Source: Defluviimonas sp. SAOS-178_SWC (GTDB lineage: Bacteria; Pseudomonadota; Alphaproteobacteria; Rhodobacterales; Rhodobacteraceae). Taken from it: DNA of 64,000 nt. A program made the position numbers and the translations under genes. The notes under the pieces were generated by a model. The model was not told where the DNA came from, made no database searches, and saw only the letters and a list, made by a program, of their open reading frames with translations. Positions 1 through 11,176 of the stretch are shown here, piece after piece; the first letter of the stretch is position 1, and every line of letters begins with the position of its first letter. The stretch covers positions 668,001 through 732,000 of the forward strand of contig NZ_CP156081.1 in NCBI RefSeq assembly GCF_039830135.1, written 5' to 3'.

Positions 1-1867
1 GCTCTTCAACCGCTTCATCCGGATCGACCCTTCCGATCCCGTCTGGCCCGACCGTGACCGCTTCGTGATGTCGGCTGGTCATGGCTCCATGCTCGTCTAC
101 GCCATCCATCACCTGATCGGCTACGACGATATGGGGATGGATCAGATCAGAAACTTCCGCCAGATGGGCTACCGTACTGCCGGGCACCCCGAATACGGCC
201 ATGCCAAGGGGATCGAGACGACGACCGGCCCCCTCGGGCAGGGCATTTCCACCGCCGTCGGCATGGCGCTGGCCGAGCGGATGCAGAACGCGCGGTTCGG
301 CGACGACCTGGTCGGCCACTTCACCTATGTCATCGCGGGCGACGGCTGCCTTATGGAGGGAATCAGCCACGAGGCGATCGACCTTGCGGGGCATCTGGGC
401 CTCGGTCGGATGATCGTCTTCTGGGATGACAACGGCATCACCATCGACGGCAGCACGGATCTCTCCACCTCAACGGACCAGAAGGCGCGGTTCGCCGCTG
501 CCGGCTGGCACGTTCAGGCCGCAGACGGTCATGACAAGGAGGCGATTGCCGCGGCAATCGGGGCCGCGCAGGCCGATCCACGCCCCTCGCTCATCGCCTG
601 CAAGACGGTCATCGGCTACGGCGCGCCGAACAAGCAGGGCAGCCATTCTGTCCACGGCGCCCCGCTCGGCGCCGAAGAGGTGGCGGCGGCGCGCGCCATT
701 CTCGGCTGGAACGCGGCGCCGTTCGAGGTGCCGCAGGACATCTACGAAAGCTGGCACGCCGTCGCCCGGCGCGGCCGCGCGGCGCGTGAGGAGTGGGCAA
801 AGCGGCTCGAAGCCAACGAAAAAGCGGATGCCTTCCGCGCCAGCCTCGCAGCGCCTGATGCCCGCGCGCTCGACGCCGCGATCACCGCTTACAAGCAAAG
901 GCTGTCCTCCCAGACGCCGAAGGTCGCGACGCGGAAGGCCAGCGAGATGGCGCTTGAGGTGGTGAACGCCACACTGCCGAACGCCATCGGCGGCTCCGCC
1001 GACCTCACCGGGTCGAACCTGACCCGCACGAAGGGGATGGAACCGATCACACCGGGAAGTTTCGGCGGCAACTACATCCACTACGGCATCCGCGAACATG
1101 GGATGGCCGCCGCGATGAACGGGATCGCGCTGCACGGAGGCTTCCGGCCCTATGGCGGCACCTTCCTCGCCTTCGCCGACTATTGCCGCCCGGCGATGCG
1201 GCTGTCGGCGCTGATGGGTGTGCCCGTCGTCTATGTCATGACCCACGATTCCATCGGACTGGGAGAGGACGGTCCGACCCACCAGCCCGTCGAGCAGATC
1301 GCGAGCTTGCGGGCCATGCCCAACATGCTCGTCTTCCGCCCCGCCGACGCGGTCGAAACCGCCGAGGCCTGGCAGATCGCCATTACCGAGGGGGCGGCGC
1401 CCTCCGTCCTCTGCCTCTCGCGGCAGAACCTGCCGACGGTACGCACGCACGATTCGGGCGAAAACCTCACGGCGCGCGGCGCCTATCTGCTGCGCGAAAC
1501 GACGGGCCCACGCGACGTCACGCTCATCGCGACCGGATCGGAGGTCGAGATCGCGCTGGCCGCTGCCGACCTGCTTGCCGCCGAAGGCGTCGCGGCGGCG
1601 GTCGTCTCTGCCCCTTGCTTCGAGCTTTTCGCCAATCAGGATGCCGCGACCCGTGCCGAGGTCCTGGGCACGGCCCCGCGTGTCGGCGTCGAGGCCGCGA
1701 TTCGGCAGGGCTGGGACGCGTTTCTGCGGCCCGAGGACGGGTTCGTCGGCATGACCGGCTTCGGCGCCTCGGCGCCGGCAGAGGTTCTCTACCGGCATTT
1801 CGGCATCACGGCAGAAGCCGTGGCGGAGGCGGCGAAAGGGCTGGTAGGCGAAAGGGAGCAGGCATGA
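1..1867 (+). CDS. cbbT: Transketolase, 5' end missing
   Basis: Transketolase of the Calvin cycle and pentose phosphate pathway; it moves two-carbon units between sugar phosphates using thiamine diphosphate. The open frame runs from base 2, and its first residues ([20 protein letters not shown]) match the usual region just inside the N-terminus, so the start codon lies a short way upstream of the window. The thiamine-binding GDGCLMEG block, the [14 protein letters not shown] block and the C-terminal domain are all present. The stop overlaps the ATG of gap by the ATGA arrangement, so the two are translationally coupled. The cbb context favours the cbbT paralogue, but the sequence alone cannot separate it from a housekeeping tkt. 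Confidence 0.96.
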   Translation, partial: LFNRFIRIDPSDPVWPDRDRFVMSAGHGSMLVYAIHHLIGYDDMGMDQIRNFRQMGYRTAGHPEYGHAKGIETTTGPLGQGISTAVGMALAERMQNARFGDDLVGHFTYVIAGDGCLMEGISHEAIDLAGHLGLGRMIVFWDDNGITIDGSTDLSTSTDQKARFAAAGWHVQAADGHDKEAIAAAIGAAQADPRPSLIACKTVIGYGAPNKQGSHSVHGAPLGAEEVAAARAILGWNAAPFEVPQDIYESWHAVARRGRAAREEWAKRLEANEKADAFRASLAAPDARALDAAITAYKQRLSSQTPKVATRKASEMALEVVNATLPNAIGGSADLTGSNLTRTKGMEPITPGSFGGNYIHYGIREHGMAAAMNGIALHGGFRPYGGTFLAFADYCRPAMRLSALMGVPVVYVMTHDSIGLGEDGPTHQPVEQIASLRAMPNMLVFRPADAVETAEAWQIAITEGAAPSVLCLSRQNLPTVRTHDSGENLTARGAYLLRETTGPRDVTLIATGSEVEIALAAADLLAAEGVAAAVVSAPCFELFANQDAATRAEVLGTAPRVGVEAAIRQGWDAFLRPEDGFVGMTGFGASAPAEVLYRHFGITAEAVAEAAKGLVGEREQA

Positions 1868-2865
1868 CGGTGAAGGTGGCGATCAACGGGTTCGGGCGGA
1901 TCGGGCGGAACGTCCTGAGGGCGATCGTCGAGTCTGGGCGCAAGGATATCGAGGTCGTGGCGATCAACGATCTCGGCCCGGTGGAGACCAACGCCCATCT
2001 CCTGCGCTTCGATAGTGTCCACGGCCGCTTCCCGGCCGAGGTCACGACGACCGAGACCACGATCGATGTCGGCCGCGGGCCCATCGAGGTGACCGCGATC
2101 CGCAACCCCGCCGAACTGCCCTGGGCCCATATCGACGTCGTGATGGAATGCACCGGCATCTTCACCGACCGCGACAAGGCGGCGATCCACCTTGAGAACG
2201 GCGCCAGCCGTGTCCTCGTCTCGGCGCCCTCGAAGGGCGCCGACAAGACCATCGTCTACGGCGTCAACCACAAGACGCTGACGAAGGGCGACCTCATCGT
2301 CTCGAACGCCTCCTGCACCACCAACTGCCTCTCGCCGGTGGCGTCCGTCCTCAACGAGTCGGTGGGCATCGCCAAGGGCTTCATGACCACGATCCATTCC
2401 TATACCGGCGACCAGCCGACGCTCGACACGATGCACAAGGACCTCTACCGCGCCCGCGCGGCGGCCTTGTCGATGATCCCGACCTCGACCGGGGCGGCGA
2501 AGGCGGTGGGCCTCGTGCTGCCGGAACTCAACGGCAAGCTCGACGGCGTCGCGATCCGGGTGCCGACGCCCAACGTCTCGGTCGTCGACCTCGTCTTCGA
2601 GGCCGCGCGCGATACCAGCGTCGAGGAGATCAACGCCGCGATCCGCACCGCCGCCGACGGGCGCCTCAAGGGCATCCTCGGCTATACCGACCGGCCCAAC
2701 GTCTCCTCCGATTTCAACCACGACCCGCATTCGTCGATCTTCCACATGGACCAGACCAAGGTCATGGACGGCCGCATGTGCCGCATCCTCGCCTGGTACG
2801 ACAACGAATGGGGCTTCTCCAACCGTATGGCAGATACCGCCGTCGCAATGGGGAAACTGATCTGA
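1864..2865 (+). CDS. gap: Glyceraldehyde-3-phosphate dehydrogenase, type I
   Basis: Interconverts 1,3-bisphosphoglycerate and glyceraldehyde 3-phosphate; in the Calvin direction it is the reductive step. 333 aa, the normal length. The N-terminal Rossmann motif [13 protein letters not shown], catalytic Cys151 in [10 protein letters not shown] and the C-terminal [12 protein letters not shown] block are intact. The ATG overlaps the cbbT stop by 4 bp, which fixes the start. Asp36 in AINDLG suggests NAD preference, although cbb-type GAPDHs can use both cofactors. It is followed 32 bp later by the aldolase, as in other alphaproteobacterial cbb operons. Confidence 0.96.
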   Translation: MTVKVAINGFGRIGRNVLRAIVESGRKDIEVVAINDLGPVETNAHLLRFDSVHGRFPAEVTTTETTIDVGRGPIEVTAIRNPAELPWAHIDVVMECTGIFTDRDKAAIHLENGASRVLVSAPSKGADKTIVYGVNHKTLTKGDLIVSNASCTTNCLSPVASVLNESVGIAKGFMTTIHSYTGDQPTLDTMHKDLYRARAAALSMIPTSTGAAKAVGLVLPELNGKLDGVAIRVPTPNVSVVDLVFEAARDTSVEEINAAIRTAADGRLKGILGYTDRPNVSSDFNHDPHSSIFHMDQTKVMDGRMCRILAWYDNEWGFSNRMADTAVAMGKLI

Positions 2866-2897
2866 AAATTCGGGAAAATCAGAAACAGGATAAGGAC

Positions 2898-3977
2898 ATG
2901 GCACTCATTACCCTCAGACAACTTCTCGATCACGCCGCCGAGAACGGCTACGGCGTGCCCGCCTTCAACATCAACAACATGGAGCAAGGCCTCGCCATCA
3001 TGAAGGCGGCGGCGGCCTGCGACGCGCCGGTGATCCTGCAGGCAAGCCGGGGCGCGCGGTCCTATGCCGGCGACATCATGCTGCGCCATATGGTCGAGGC
3101 GCTGGCCGAGATGAACCCCGAGATTCCGATCGTCCTCCATCAGGACCACGGCAACAACGACGCGACCTGCCTTTCCGCGATCCGCCACGGCTTCACATCC
3201 GTGATGATGGACGGCTCTCTTATGGAGGACATGAAGACGCCCTCCAGCTACGAGTACAATGTCGAGATCACGGCGCGGGTGACGAAGGCGGCCCACGCCG
3301 TCGGCGCGAGCGTCGAGGGCGAGCTTGGCGTCCTTGGCAGCCTCGAAACCGGAGAGGCGGCGGCCGAGGACGGATCGGGCGCGGAAGGCAAGCTCAGCCG
3401 CGACATGCTGCTTACCGATCCCGATCAGGCGGTTGACTTCGTGATGAACACGAAATGCGACGCGCTCGCCATCGCCTGCGGCACCTCGCACGGCGCCTAC
3501 AAGTTCAGCCGCAAGCCCGACGGCGAGATCCTGTCGATGAAGACCATCGCGGCGATCCACGAGAAGCTGCCGGACACTCACCTTGTCATGCACGGTTCGT
3601 CCTCGGTGCCGCAGTATCTGCAGGATCTGATCAACGCCCATGGCGGGGAGATGCCGCAGACCTATGGCGTGCCAGTCGAGGAGATCGAGCGCGGCATCCG
3701 GATGGGTGTGCGCAAGGTCAATATCGACACCGATTGCCGGATGGCGATGACCGGGCAGTTCCGAAAGATCGCCAGGGAAAAGGCCGCCGAGTTCGATCCG
3801 CGCAAGTTCCTGATCCCGGCAATGAAGGAGCTGGAGAGGCTTTGCCGCGACCGGTTCGAACGGTTCGGCACGGCCGGGAACGCCTCGAAGATCAAACCCG
3901 TGAGCCTTGACGAGATGGCCAGGCGATATGCCACGGTCGCGCTTGATCCCCGTATCGCTGCAAGGGCCGCAGCCTGA
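2898..3977 (+). CDS. fba: Fructose-bisphosphate aldolase, class II (Calvin cycle subtype)
   Basis: Zinc-dependent aldolase that condenses dihydroxyacetone phosphate with glyceraldehyde 3-phosphate, and with erythrose 4-phosphate to give sedoheptulose bisphosphate. 359 aa. The class II metal motif VLHQDHGNN, the glycine-rich [11 protein letters not shown] region and the HGSSSVPQ motif are visible. The start [10 protein letters not shown] is preceded by an AAGGA ribosome site and matches the family N-terminus. It sits between gap and cbbL in the same direction, so it is almost certainly cbbA/cfxA. No deviation was seen. Confidence 0.95.
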   Translation: MALITLRQLLDHAAENGYGVPAFNINNMEQGLAIMKAAAACDAPVILQASRGARSYAGDIMLRHMVEALAEMNPEIPIVLHQDHGNNDATCLSAIRHGFTSVMMDGSLMEDMKTPSSYEYNVEITARVTKAAHAVGASVEGELGVLGSLETGEAAAEDGSGAEGKLSRDMLLTDPDQAVDFVMNTKCDALAIACGTSHGAYKFSRKPDGEILSMKTIAAIHEKLPDTHLVMHGSSSVPQYLQDLINAHGGEMPQTYGVPVEEIERGIRMGVRKVNIDTDCRMAMTGQFRKIAREKAAEFDPRKFLIPAMKELERLCRDRFERFGTAGNASKIKPVSLDEMARRYATVALDPRIAARAAA

Positions 3978-5480
<1,503 letters not shown>

Positions 5481-5491
5481 GGAGAAAGACC

Positions 5492-5878
5492 ATGCGTATC
5501 ACTCAAGGCTGTTTTTCGTTCCTGCCCGATCTCGACGATGTGCAGATCACGGCGCAGGTCGAGTATATCCTCGGACAGGGCTGGGCCGTCGGGCTGGAAT
5601 ATACCGACGACCCGCATCCGCGGAACACCTACTGGGAAATGTGGGGGAACCCGATGTTCGACCTGCGCGACGCGAAGGGCGTGATGATGGAACTCGACGA
5701 GTGCCGGAAGGCCCATGGCGATGCCTATATCCGCATCAATGCCTTCCATTCCGAGCGCGGTTTCGAGACGGTGATGATGTCCTTCATCGTCAACCGGCCG
5801 AAGGTGGAGCCGAACCTGCATATGCAGCGGACCGATGTCGACGGTCGGGCGCAGCGCTACGCCTGGGACGCGCGCTGA
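5492..5878 (+). CDS. cbbS: RuBisCO small subunit, red-type
   Basis: Small subunit of the form I hexadecameric RuBisCO. 128 aa, starting MRITQGCFSFLPDLDD, which is diagnostic of red-type small subunits. The extended C-terminus (after SFIVNRP) is the feature that forms the extra beta-hairpins in red-type enzymes. It starts 11 bp after cbbL with GGAG as ribosome site. Two strong hairpins directly follow the stop and separate it from cbbX. Confidence 0.97.
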   Translation: MRITQGCFSFLPDLDDVQITAQVEYILGQGWAVGLEYTDDPHPRNTYWEMWGNPMFDLRDAKGVMMELDECRKAHGDAYIRINAFHSERGFETVMMSFIVNRPKVEPNLHMQRTDVDGRAQRYAWDAR

Positions 5879-5880
5879 TT

Positions 5881-5932
5881 TCGGACCGGGCTAAGCGCCC
5901 GGTCCGACCCGCCGGGGGGCGTTGCCCCCCGG
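5881..5932 (+). terminator. Tandem hairpins between cbbS and cbbX
   Basis: Two perfect inverted repeats follow the cbbS stop. The first has 11-bp arms (5881-5891 with 5897-5907, 5-nt loop); the second has 9-bp arms (5912-5920 with 5924-5932, 3-nt loop). No T-run follows, so this is more likely an mRNA-stabilising or partial-termination element than a full terminator; cbbX lies 40 bp downstream without an obvious new promoter. From memory, the GGGGCGTTGCCCC hairpin followed by CAGAGTATTT resembles an intergenic repeat common in Rhodobacterales genomes. Confidence 0.75.
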
Positions 5933-5972
5933 ACCCCTCAGAGTATTTCAGCCAAGGTGAAGAGGTGACGCG

Positions 5973-6905
5973 ATGAATGCCGAGAGCGGAGCGGCGGTAC
6001 CGGTGACGGTGGACCTCGCGGCGGAGTACGAGGCATCGGGTGTCGCCGAGGTTCTGCGCGAGCTCGATGAAGAGTTGATCGGCCTCGCGCCGGTGAAGCG
6101 GCGCATCCGCGAGACGGCGGCGCTTCTGCTCGTCGACCGGGCGCGGCGGGACATGGGCCTCTCGCACGAGACGCCGACGCTGCACATGTCGTTTACCGGC
6201 AATCCGGGGACGGGGAAGACCACCGTGGCGCTGAAGATGGCAGGACTTCTGCACCGGCTCGGCTATGTCCGGAAAGGGCACCTCGTGAGTGTGACCCGCG
6301 ATGACCTCGTGGGCCAGTATATCGGTCACACCGCACCGAAGACGAAAGAGGTTTTGAAGAAGGCGATGGGCGGCGTCCTCTTCATCGACGAGGCCTATTA
6401 CCTCTACAAGCCCGACAACGAACGCGATTATGGTCAGGAGGCGATCGAGATCCTTCTGCAGGTGATGGAGAACAATCGCGACGATCTCGTGGTGATCATG
6501 GCCGGCTATGCCGACCGGATGGACAAGTTCTTCGCCGCCAATCCCGGCTTTCGATCGCGCATCGCGCATCATATCGAATTCCCGGACTACACCGATGCCG
6601 AGTTGGAGAAGATCGCCGAGACGATGCTCGCCGCGCAGAGCTACGCGTTCGACAAGGGCGGGCGGCAGGCCTTCGAGGAGTATATCGCGCTCCGCCGCAA
6701 GCAGCCGCATTTCGCCAATGCGCGGTCGATCCGCAATGCGCTCGACCGGGCGCGTCTGCGCCAGGCGAACCGGCTTTTCGAGACGGCGAAGGGGCCGCTC
6801 GACGCTACCGCTCTGTCGACAATCACCGAGGCGGACATCCGGCCGAGCCGCGTCTTCTCGGGCGGGCTCGACGTCGATCGCGAGCCCGCAGGAGGAGAGG
6901 CATGA
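5973..6905 (+). CDS. cbbX: RuBisCO activase, AAA+ ATPase CbbX
   Basis: Hexameric AAA+ motor that pulls on the C-terminus of red-type RuBisCO large subunits to release inhibitory ligands. 310 aa. Walker [10 protein letters not shown] (Lys82), Walker [13 protein letters not shown] (Asp138, Glu139) and the sensor/arginine-finger region [14 protein letters not shown] are intact. It lies downstream of cbbS, past the hairpins, as in Rhodobacter-type operons. Its stop overlaps the rpe ATG by 4 bp. Confidence 0.96.
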   Translation: MNAESGAAVPVTVDLAAEYEASGVAEVLRELDEELIGLAPVKRRIRETAALLLVDRARRDMGLSHETPTLHMSFTGNPGTGKTTVALKMAGLLHRLGYVRKGHLVSVTRDDLVGQYIGHTAPKTKEVLKKAMGGVLFIDEAYYLYKPDNERDYGQEAIEILLQVMENNRDDLVVIMAGYADRMDKFFAANPGFRSRIAHHIEFPDYTDAELEKIAETMLAAQSYAFDKGGRQAFEEYIALRRKQPHFANARSIRNALDRARLRQANRLFETAKGPLDATALSTITEADIRPSRVFSGGLDVDREPAGGEA

Positions 6906-7599
6906 CGCTCGACCGTTCTATCAAGATCGCACCATCCATCCTGTCGGCGGATTTCGCGAATTTCGGGGCCGAGATCCGCGCGATCGAGGCCGAGGGCGCG
7001 GACTGGGTCCATGTCGACGTCATGGACGGCCATTTCGTTCCGAACCTGACCTTCGTTCGCCGCTCTGCAAGGCGATCCGGCCGCATATCAGGACGGTCAT
7101 GGACGTCCATCTGATGATCGCGCCGGTCGACCCCTATATCGACGCCTTCGCCGAGGCGGGCGCCGATATCATTACCGCGCATCTGGAGGCCGGGCCGCAT
7201 GTCCACCGCACGCTTCAGGCGATCCGGGGCGCGGGGGCGAAGGCCGGCCTTGCGCTCAATCCCGGCACGCCGGTCGAGGCGGCGGCGCCGCTTCTCGACC
7301 TCTGCGACCTTGTCTGTGTGATGACCGTGAACCCCGGCTTCGGCGGTCAGAGCTTTATCGCCAGCCAGGTCGAACAGGTCCGGCACCTGCGCGCGATGAT
7401 CGGCGACCGGCCGATCCATATCGAGATCGACGGCGGTGTGACGCCGGAGACCGCTCCTCTCGTCGTGGCTGCGGGTGCGGATGTCCTCGTCGCTGGATCG
7501 GCGGTCTTCCGGGGCGGATCGGTGGCCGATCCCGCGCCTTACGGGGCGAATATCCGGGCGATCCGTGCGGCGGCGGAAGGGGCATGTCGCGCCGCCTGA
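6902..7599 (+). pseudogene. rpe: Ribulose-phosphate 3-epimerase with a one-base frameshift
   Basis: Epimerase linking xylulose 5-phosphate and ribulose 5-phosphate in the Calvin cycle. The reading frame opens normally ([20 protein letters not shown]), carries [16 protein letters not shown], then loses one base near 7054-7056. The original frame stops at 7114, while the rest of the enzyme ([30 protein letters not shown]) continues in the next frame to 7599. Family sequences have TFGPP where this reads TTCGTTCGCC, consistent with loss of a single G or C. Every other part is well conserved, so either the lesion is recent or it is a sequencing error. ATGA overlap with cbbX supports the start. Confidence 0.9.
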
Positions 7600-7663
7600 T
7601 CCGCACCTCGCATCAAGCCAGCACAGCACTTTCGTCGCGCGACCGGCAGCATTCGCGTTCCGA

Positions 7664-7693
7664 TTGAAAATCAGGGTGGTTTTCGGCTACAAT
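7664..7693 (+). promoter_or_regulatory. Candidate sigma70 promoter of the conflict operon
   Basis: TTGAAA (7664-7669) and TACAAT (7688-7693) are separated by 18 bp inside a locally AT-rich stretch, 41 bp upstream of the ATG at 7734. A GGAGA ribosome site lies at 7721-7725. This is a close match to the sigma70 consensus and suggests that the four genes 7734-16476 form their own transcription unit, independent of cbb. Confidence 0.55.
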
Positions 7694-7733
7694 ACCTCCA
7701 CTTATTTCGATTTTTCATTTGGAGAACTTTTGC

Positions 7734-9377
7734 ATGCAGCAGGAATTTTCCGCCCTGCGCGGGCGCCCGCTTCTGCCGGACGACGACCCGGTCATCGTGG
7801 AACTTGTATTCGCCGAGAACCGCACCCCGGCCGCCGTCGCGGATCAGGTCCGCGCCGCGCTGCCGGAGGCCGAGATCACAGTTGAATCCGCCTTCGGCCT
7901 TCCCGAGGATCGCTTCCATTTCGTCACCTTCCCCGGCGTCCCCTCACGTGGGCAGGAGCCAGAGGTCTTCGCGTTCGCAAGGGCCTTGCGTCGCGAGACC
8001 GGTGCAACGGACGCGAACCCTGTTCTGACCGACAGTCTCTATGGCGCGGCGGCCATCGGCGGTCCGGGATTCGACGTCGAGACCACGCTTTTTTCCTGCG
8101 AGACGCCGCGCCAGAACCTCAGCCCCTTTGGCTGGGTCCATCCCGTCATCCGCACCCCGCAGGCCTGGGGGCATACGCGCGGAAACGGCGCGACCGTGGC
8201 CGTGATCGACACCGGCCATTCGACGCATCAGGAACTCAACGGAGCCATTCGCGCCAACGGCCAGCTTAACCTCGTCGAGGGCGGCACGGATGCGTCGGAC
8301 CGCTTCAGTTCGGGCTTTCTCCGGCATCCCGGCCACGGCACGCTTGTCTGCTCTGTTGTGGCCAGTCGTGGCGGTGCCAGCGATGCCGGCGAAGTCTCCG
8401 GGCCGGGCGCGATCACAGGATCGGCGCCCGAGGCGACGATATTGCCGATCCGGGCGATCAAGTCGGTGATCAACTTCAACCAGAAGACCATACCGGCGGC
8501 GATCGCCCATGCGGTGGCTCAAGGTGCGGATGTCATCACGATGGCGATGGGCGGGCCCACGCGGGTCAGCGCGACGGAAAAGGCGTTGCGCGACGCCACT
8601 CGCGCAGGTCTGGTCATTACCTGTGCTGCCGGCAATTGCTGGCCGAAGGTGGTCTTCCCGGCCGCCTATGCCGCGAACGGGCTTTGCACCGCCGTTGCGG
8701 CGCTGACCCATACACTGACGCCCTGGGCGAAAAGCGGGCGCGGGCCGGAAGTGACGATTGCGGCGCCGGGTGAGAACGTCTGGGGGGCGGCGAAGAACAA
8801 GGCCACAGACCCCGACAACGGGATCAAGGCCGCGCAGGGCACGACGCTGGCCACCTCGCTGACCGCCGGGGTGGCGGCGCTATGGGTCGCGCGGCATGGC
8901 GGGCGGGCGGCGCTCGCGCAGAAAGCCGCCGCCGCTGGCACCACCGTGCAGGCGATGTTCGTCCATTGCCTGACGCACGGGTTGTCGAAACCGCCGGTCT
9001 GGAACGGGGCCACTGATCTTGGCGCCGGGCTTGTCGATGCCGAGCGCGCCCTGAACGCCGCCCTGCCCACTGGCCCGACCGGCACCGAGGCGGTGGCCGA
9101 AGCTGCGCTGCCGGCGGCGGGGGTGGAACCAACCTCGGAAATCCTCGCCATCCACCTCGCCAATCACAATCCCGAGGCGCTCGACGAATACGGTCCGGAG
9201 ATGGCCGAATACGCGGCCGAGATCCTCTGGCTCAGCCACCGCGCCGGCGCCAAGGCCCGCGCGGCCACGACCGAGGGGGTGGAGGCGGCGATGATCCGAC
9301 CCGACCGCGCCAGCGCCGAACTGAGCGCCGCGCTCGCCACCCGGCCTGAGCTGCGCGCCGTGGTGGCGGTGCCATAG
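7734..9377 (+). CDS. Subtilisin-like (S8) serine peptidase family protein with Thr at the nucleophile position
   Basis: 547-aa S8-fold protein without a signal peptide, so probably cytoplasmic. The S8 blocks are clear: Asp159 in VAVIDTGHS, His201 in HPGHGTLVCSV and oxyanion Asn301 in CAAGN. The nucleophile block reads GTTLATS, aligning Thr371 with the catalytic Ser of GTSxAxP. Residues 1-120 form an N-terminal extension; about 100 residues after the peptidase fold have no motif I recognise. The ATG at 7734 is chosen over a TTG at 7719 because GGAGA lies 8 bp upstream. It is the first gene of a four-gene unit with two trypsin-like proteins and a STAND NTPase. It may be a protease with altered chemistry or an inactive peptide-binding partner. 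Confidence 0.88.
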   Translation: MQQEFSALRGRPLLPDDDPVIVELVFAENRTPAAVADQVRAALPEAEITVESAFGLPEDRFHFVTFPGVPSRGQEPEVFAFARALRRETGATDANPVLTDSLYGAAAIGGPGFDVETTLFSCETPRQNLSPFGWVHPVIRTPQAWGHTRGNGATVAVIDTGHSTHQELNGAIRANGQLNLVEGGTDASDRFSSGFLRHPGHGTLVCSVVASRGGASDAGEVSGPGAITGSAPEATILPIRAIKSVINFNQKTIPAAIAHAVAQGADVITMAMGGPTRVSATEKALRDATRAGLVITCAAGNCWPKVVFPAAYAANGLCTAVAALTHTLTPWAKSGRGPEVTIAAPGENVWGAAKNKATDPDNGIKAAQGTTLATSLTAGVAALWVARHGGRAALAQKAAAAGTTVQAMFVHCLTHGLSKPPVWNGATDLGAGLVDAERALNAALPTGPTGTEAVAEAALPAAGVEPTSEILAIHLANHNPEALDEYGPEMAEYAAEILWLSHRAGAKARAATTEGVEAAMIRPDRASAELSAALATRPELRAVVAVP

Positions 9378-9385
9378 GGGGCGGC

Positions 9386-11176
9386 ATGCCGACGGCCCTC
9401 ACCGCCGACGCGCTTGACCCCCTGATCGGGGCGGAGCCGGAGCTTGTGCAGGCCGCGCTCCGGGCGATCTACGATCAGCAGTCAGACCCCCTCGACCTCG
9501 ACGGGGTCGCGGCGGCGGGGCGCGGCATCGGCAAGACGCCGGGCCAGATGCTCGCCATGATCCTCAACGAGGACAAGATGGCCGGATCCTTCATCGCCTT
9601 CCTCGCGGCGCGCAACCATCCGCTCGACAGCGCGGCCTTCGGTGAGATGATCGACGGTATCAAGGCCGACATCGCCGCGACCCTCGGTCCCCTCGTCGGC
9701 ATCGCCTTCGACGAGGCGAAGCTTGCGCGCTTCTCGCTTCAGTCGCGGGGGTTCCGTTGCCGGATCAAGGTCAACGGCCGGATGGCCGGCAGCGGGGCGC
9801 TGATCTCGCCCCGGCTTGTCCTCACCGCCGCCCACGTGATCGAGAACCCCGAAGGAAGCGCCGGCGATGCGGTGATCGAGGTCGTCGCCTCGGACGGGCT
9901 GAGCTATCCGGCGCGGGTCGCCTTCGTCCTGCCGCCGCACGAGAACGAGCGCACCGGCAAGCTTCCGCCCGCCGACGCCGCCGCGACCCATTGCGACGTG
10001 GCGCTCCTCCGGCTCGACCATGCGCTGGGGCGGCGATACGCGCAGGCGGACCTGCCCCCGACCCCGGTCGCCTGCCGCGGCAAGGGGCCGTTCATCCTCG
10101 TGCATTTCCCCGGCGGGGCGGCCTCCGGCATCTCCTTCGGCGAGGTCGAGCGGTTGTCGGCCGACGATCTTCGGCAAGCTCATACGGCCAAGGCAAAGAA
10201 CGGGTCCTCCGGCGGGCCGGGCTTCGATGCCGATTTCCAGTTCATCGGTCTTCATCAGGGCAAACTGGATCACGTGAAACGCATCGTCCCGTTCGATCGC
10301 TTCGCCGCCAACGATGCCTTTCGCGCGGCCCTGCAAAGCGATCGCGACGCACGCTACCTCTGGTCTCTCGACGGCTCGCCGGATGGTCACATCGTCATCG
10401 GCCGGCAGGATTTCTTCGATGCCCTGACGGCGATGGTCGAGGGCGACGTGCCAGCCCTCAAGGGCATCTGGATCCGGCGGCAGGATATCGGCCGCACGAC
10501 CGGGCTCAGCTTCAGCCACGAGATCGCGGTGGCCTTCCTCGACGGCGACCGCGCCGCGCATCGGGTCTTCCGCATCCCGACCGGATTCGACGTGCCGGAC
10601 CTGATCGGAGAGATCCACCGCCAGGCGTTCGGGACCGATGTGCCGGACGCGGTCCCCGGTGTGCAGGAACACGAAACCACGCATGTCGCCCATGACGACG
10701 ACCGCGCCAAGGCGCTCGCCGCGCGGCTGGACGAGGCCGCCATCACCGCCGGGGAAACCTGGTGGTTCTTCCTCGACAACCCCCCTTCGGGGCTGTTGCA
10801 TGAAACTCAGGTTCAGCTTGAACACCTGGTGCAGGAACTCATCGCCCGGCCCCATCTCAGGCTGATCCTTTCGGGGTTCGAGACATACGAATTGGTAGAG
10901 GACGTGTTCGAGACGGTGGCCGAGGCGCGCAACGCCACCCGGCCGGGGCTCATCGCCGAACATGTGGGAGAATTCGGGCCGGCGGATGTCCGGCTGACCG
11001 TGTCCGAGATGAGCCGGGCGATGGGCTACGGCTGGTCCGCCGACGTGATCGACCGTATCGTGAAGCTCGCGCTGGCCGGCCTGCCGGTCTCGGGTGGGCG
11101 CTATTCGGCCGAACACATCGGAACGGTCGCGGAAAAACTTCGCGACGAGGCGCGGCGCGAGGAGGGGATCACGTGA
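9386..11176 (+). CDS. Trypsin-like peptidase with N-terminal helical adaptor and degenerate NTPase-like C-terminus
   Basis: 596 aa, no signal peptide. Residues 1-95 look all-helical and resemble effector-associated (EAD-like) adaptor domains. Residues 110-310 are a chymotrypsin-fold peptidase with His150 (VLTAAHVI), Asp204 (HCDVALLRLD) and Ser275 (NGSSGGPGFD), a complete triad. Residues 330-590 resemble a STAND ATPase that has lost nucleotide binding: a GRQDFFDAL lead-in and a Walker-B-like WWFFLDN, but only a degraded RRQDIGRTTG where Walker A should be. It starts 9 bp after the S8 gene, and its stop overlaps the GTG of the next gene. The peptidase call is firm; the adaptor and inactive-NTPase calls are by eye. 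Confidence 0.82.
   Translation: MPTALTADALDPLIGAEPELVQAALRAIYDQQSDPLDLDGVAAAGRGIGKTPGQMLAMILNEDKMAGSFIAFLAARNHPLDSAAFGEMIDGIKADIAATLGPLVGIAFDEAKLARFSLQSRGFRCRIKVNGRMAGSGALISPRLVLTAAHVIENPEGSAGDAVIEVVASDGLSYPARVAFVLPPHENERTGKLPPADAAATHCDVALLRLDHALGRRYAQADLPPTPVACRGKGPFILVHFPGGAASGISFGEVERLSADDLRQAHTAKAKNGSSGGPGFDADFQFIGLHQGKLDHVKRIVPFDRFAANDAFRAALQSDRDARYLWSLDGSPDGHIVIGRQDFFDALTAMVEGDVPALKGIWIRRQDIGRTTGLSFSHEIAVAFLDGDRAAHRVFRIPTGFDVPDLIGEIHRQAFGTDVPDAVPGVQEHETTHVAHDDDRAKALAARLDEAAITAGETWWFFLDNPPSGLLHETQVQLEHLVQELIARPHLRLILSGFETYELVEDVFETVAEARNATRPGLIAEHVGEFGPADVRLTVSEMSRAMGYGWSADVIDRIVKLALAGLPVSGGRYSAEHIGTVAEKLRDEARREEGIT

Noticed and set aside
7040-7114. Programmed ribosomal frameshift in rpe
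   Set aside because: No slippery heptamer or downstream pseudoknot is visible, and rpe genes are not known to use frameshifting; mutation or sequencing error is simpler.
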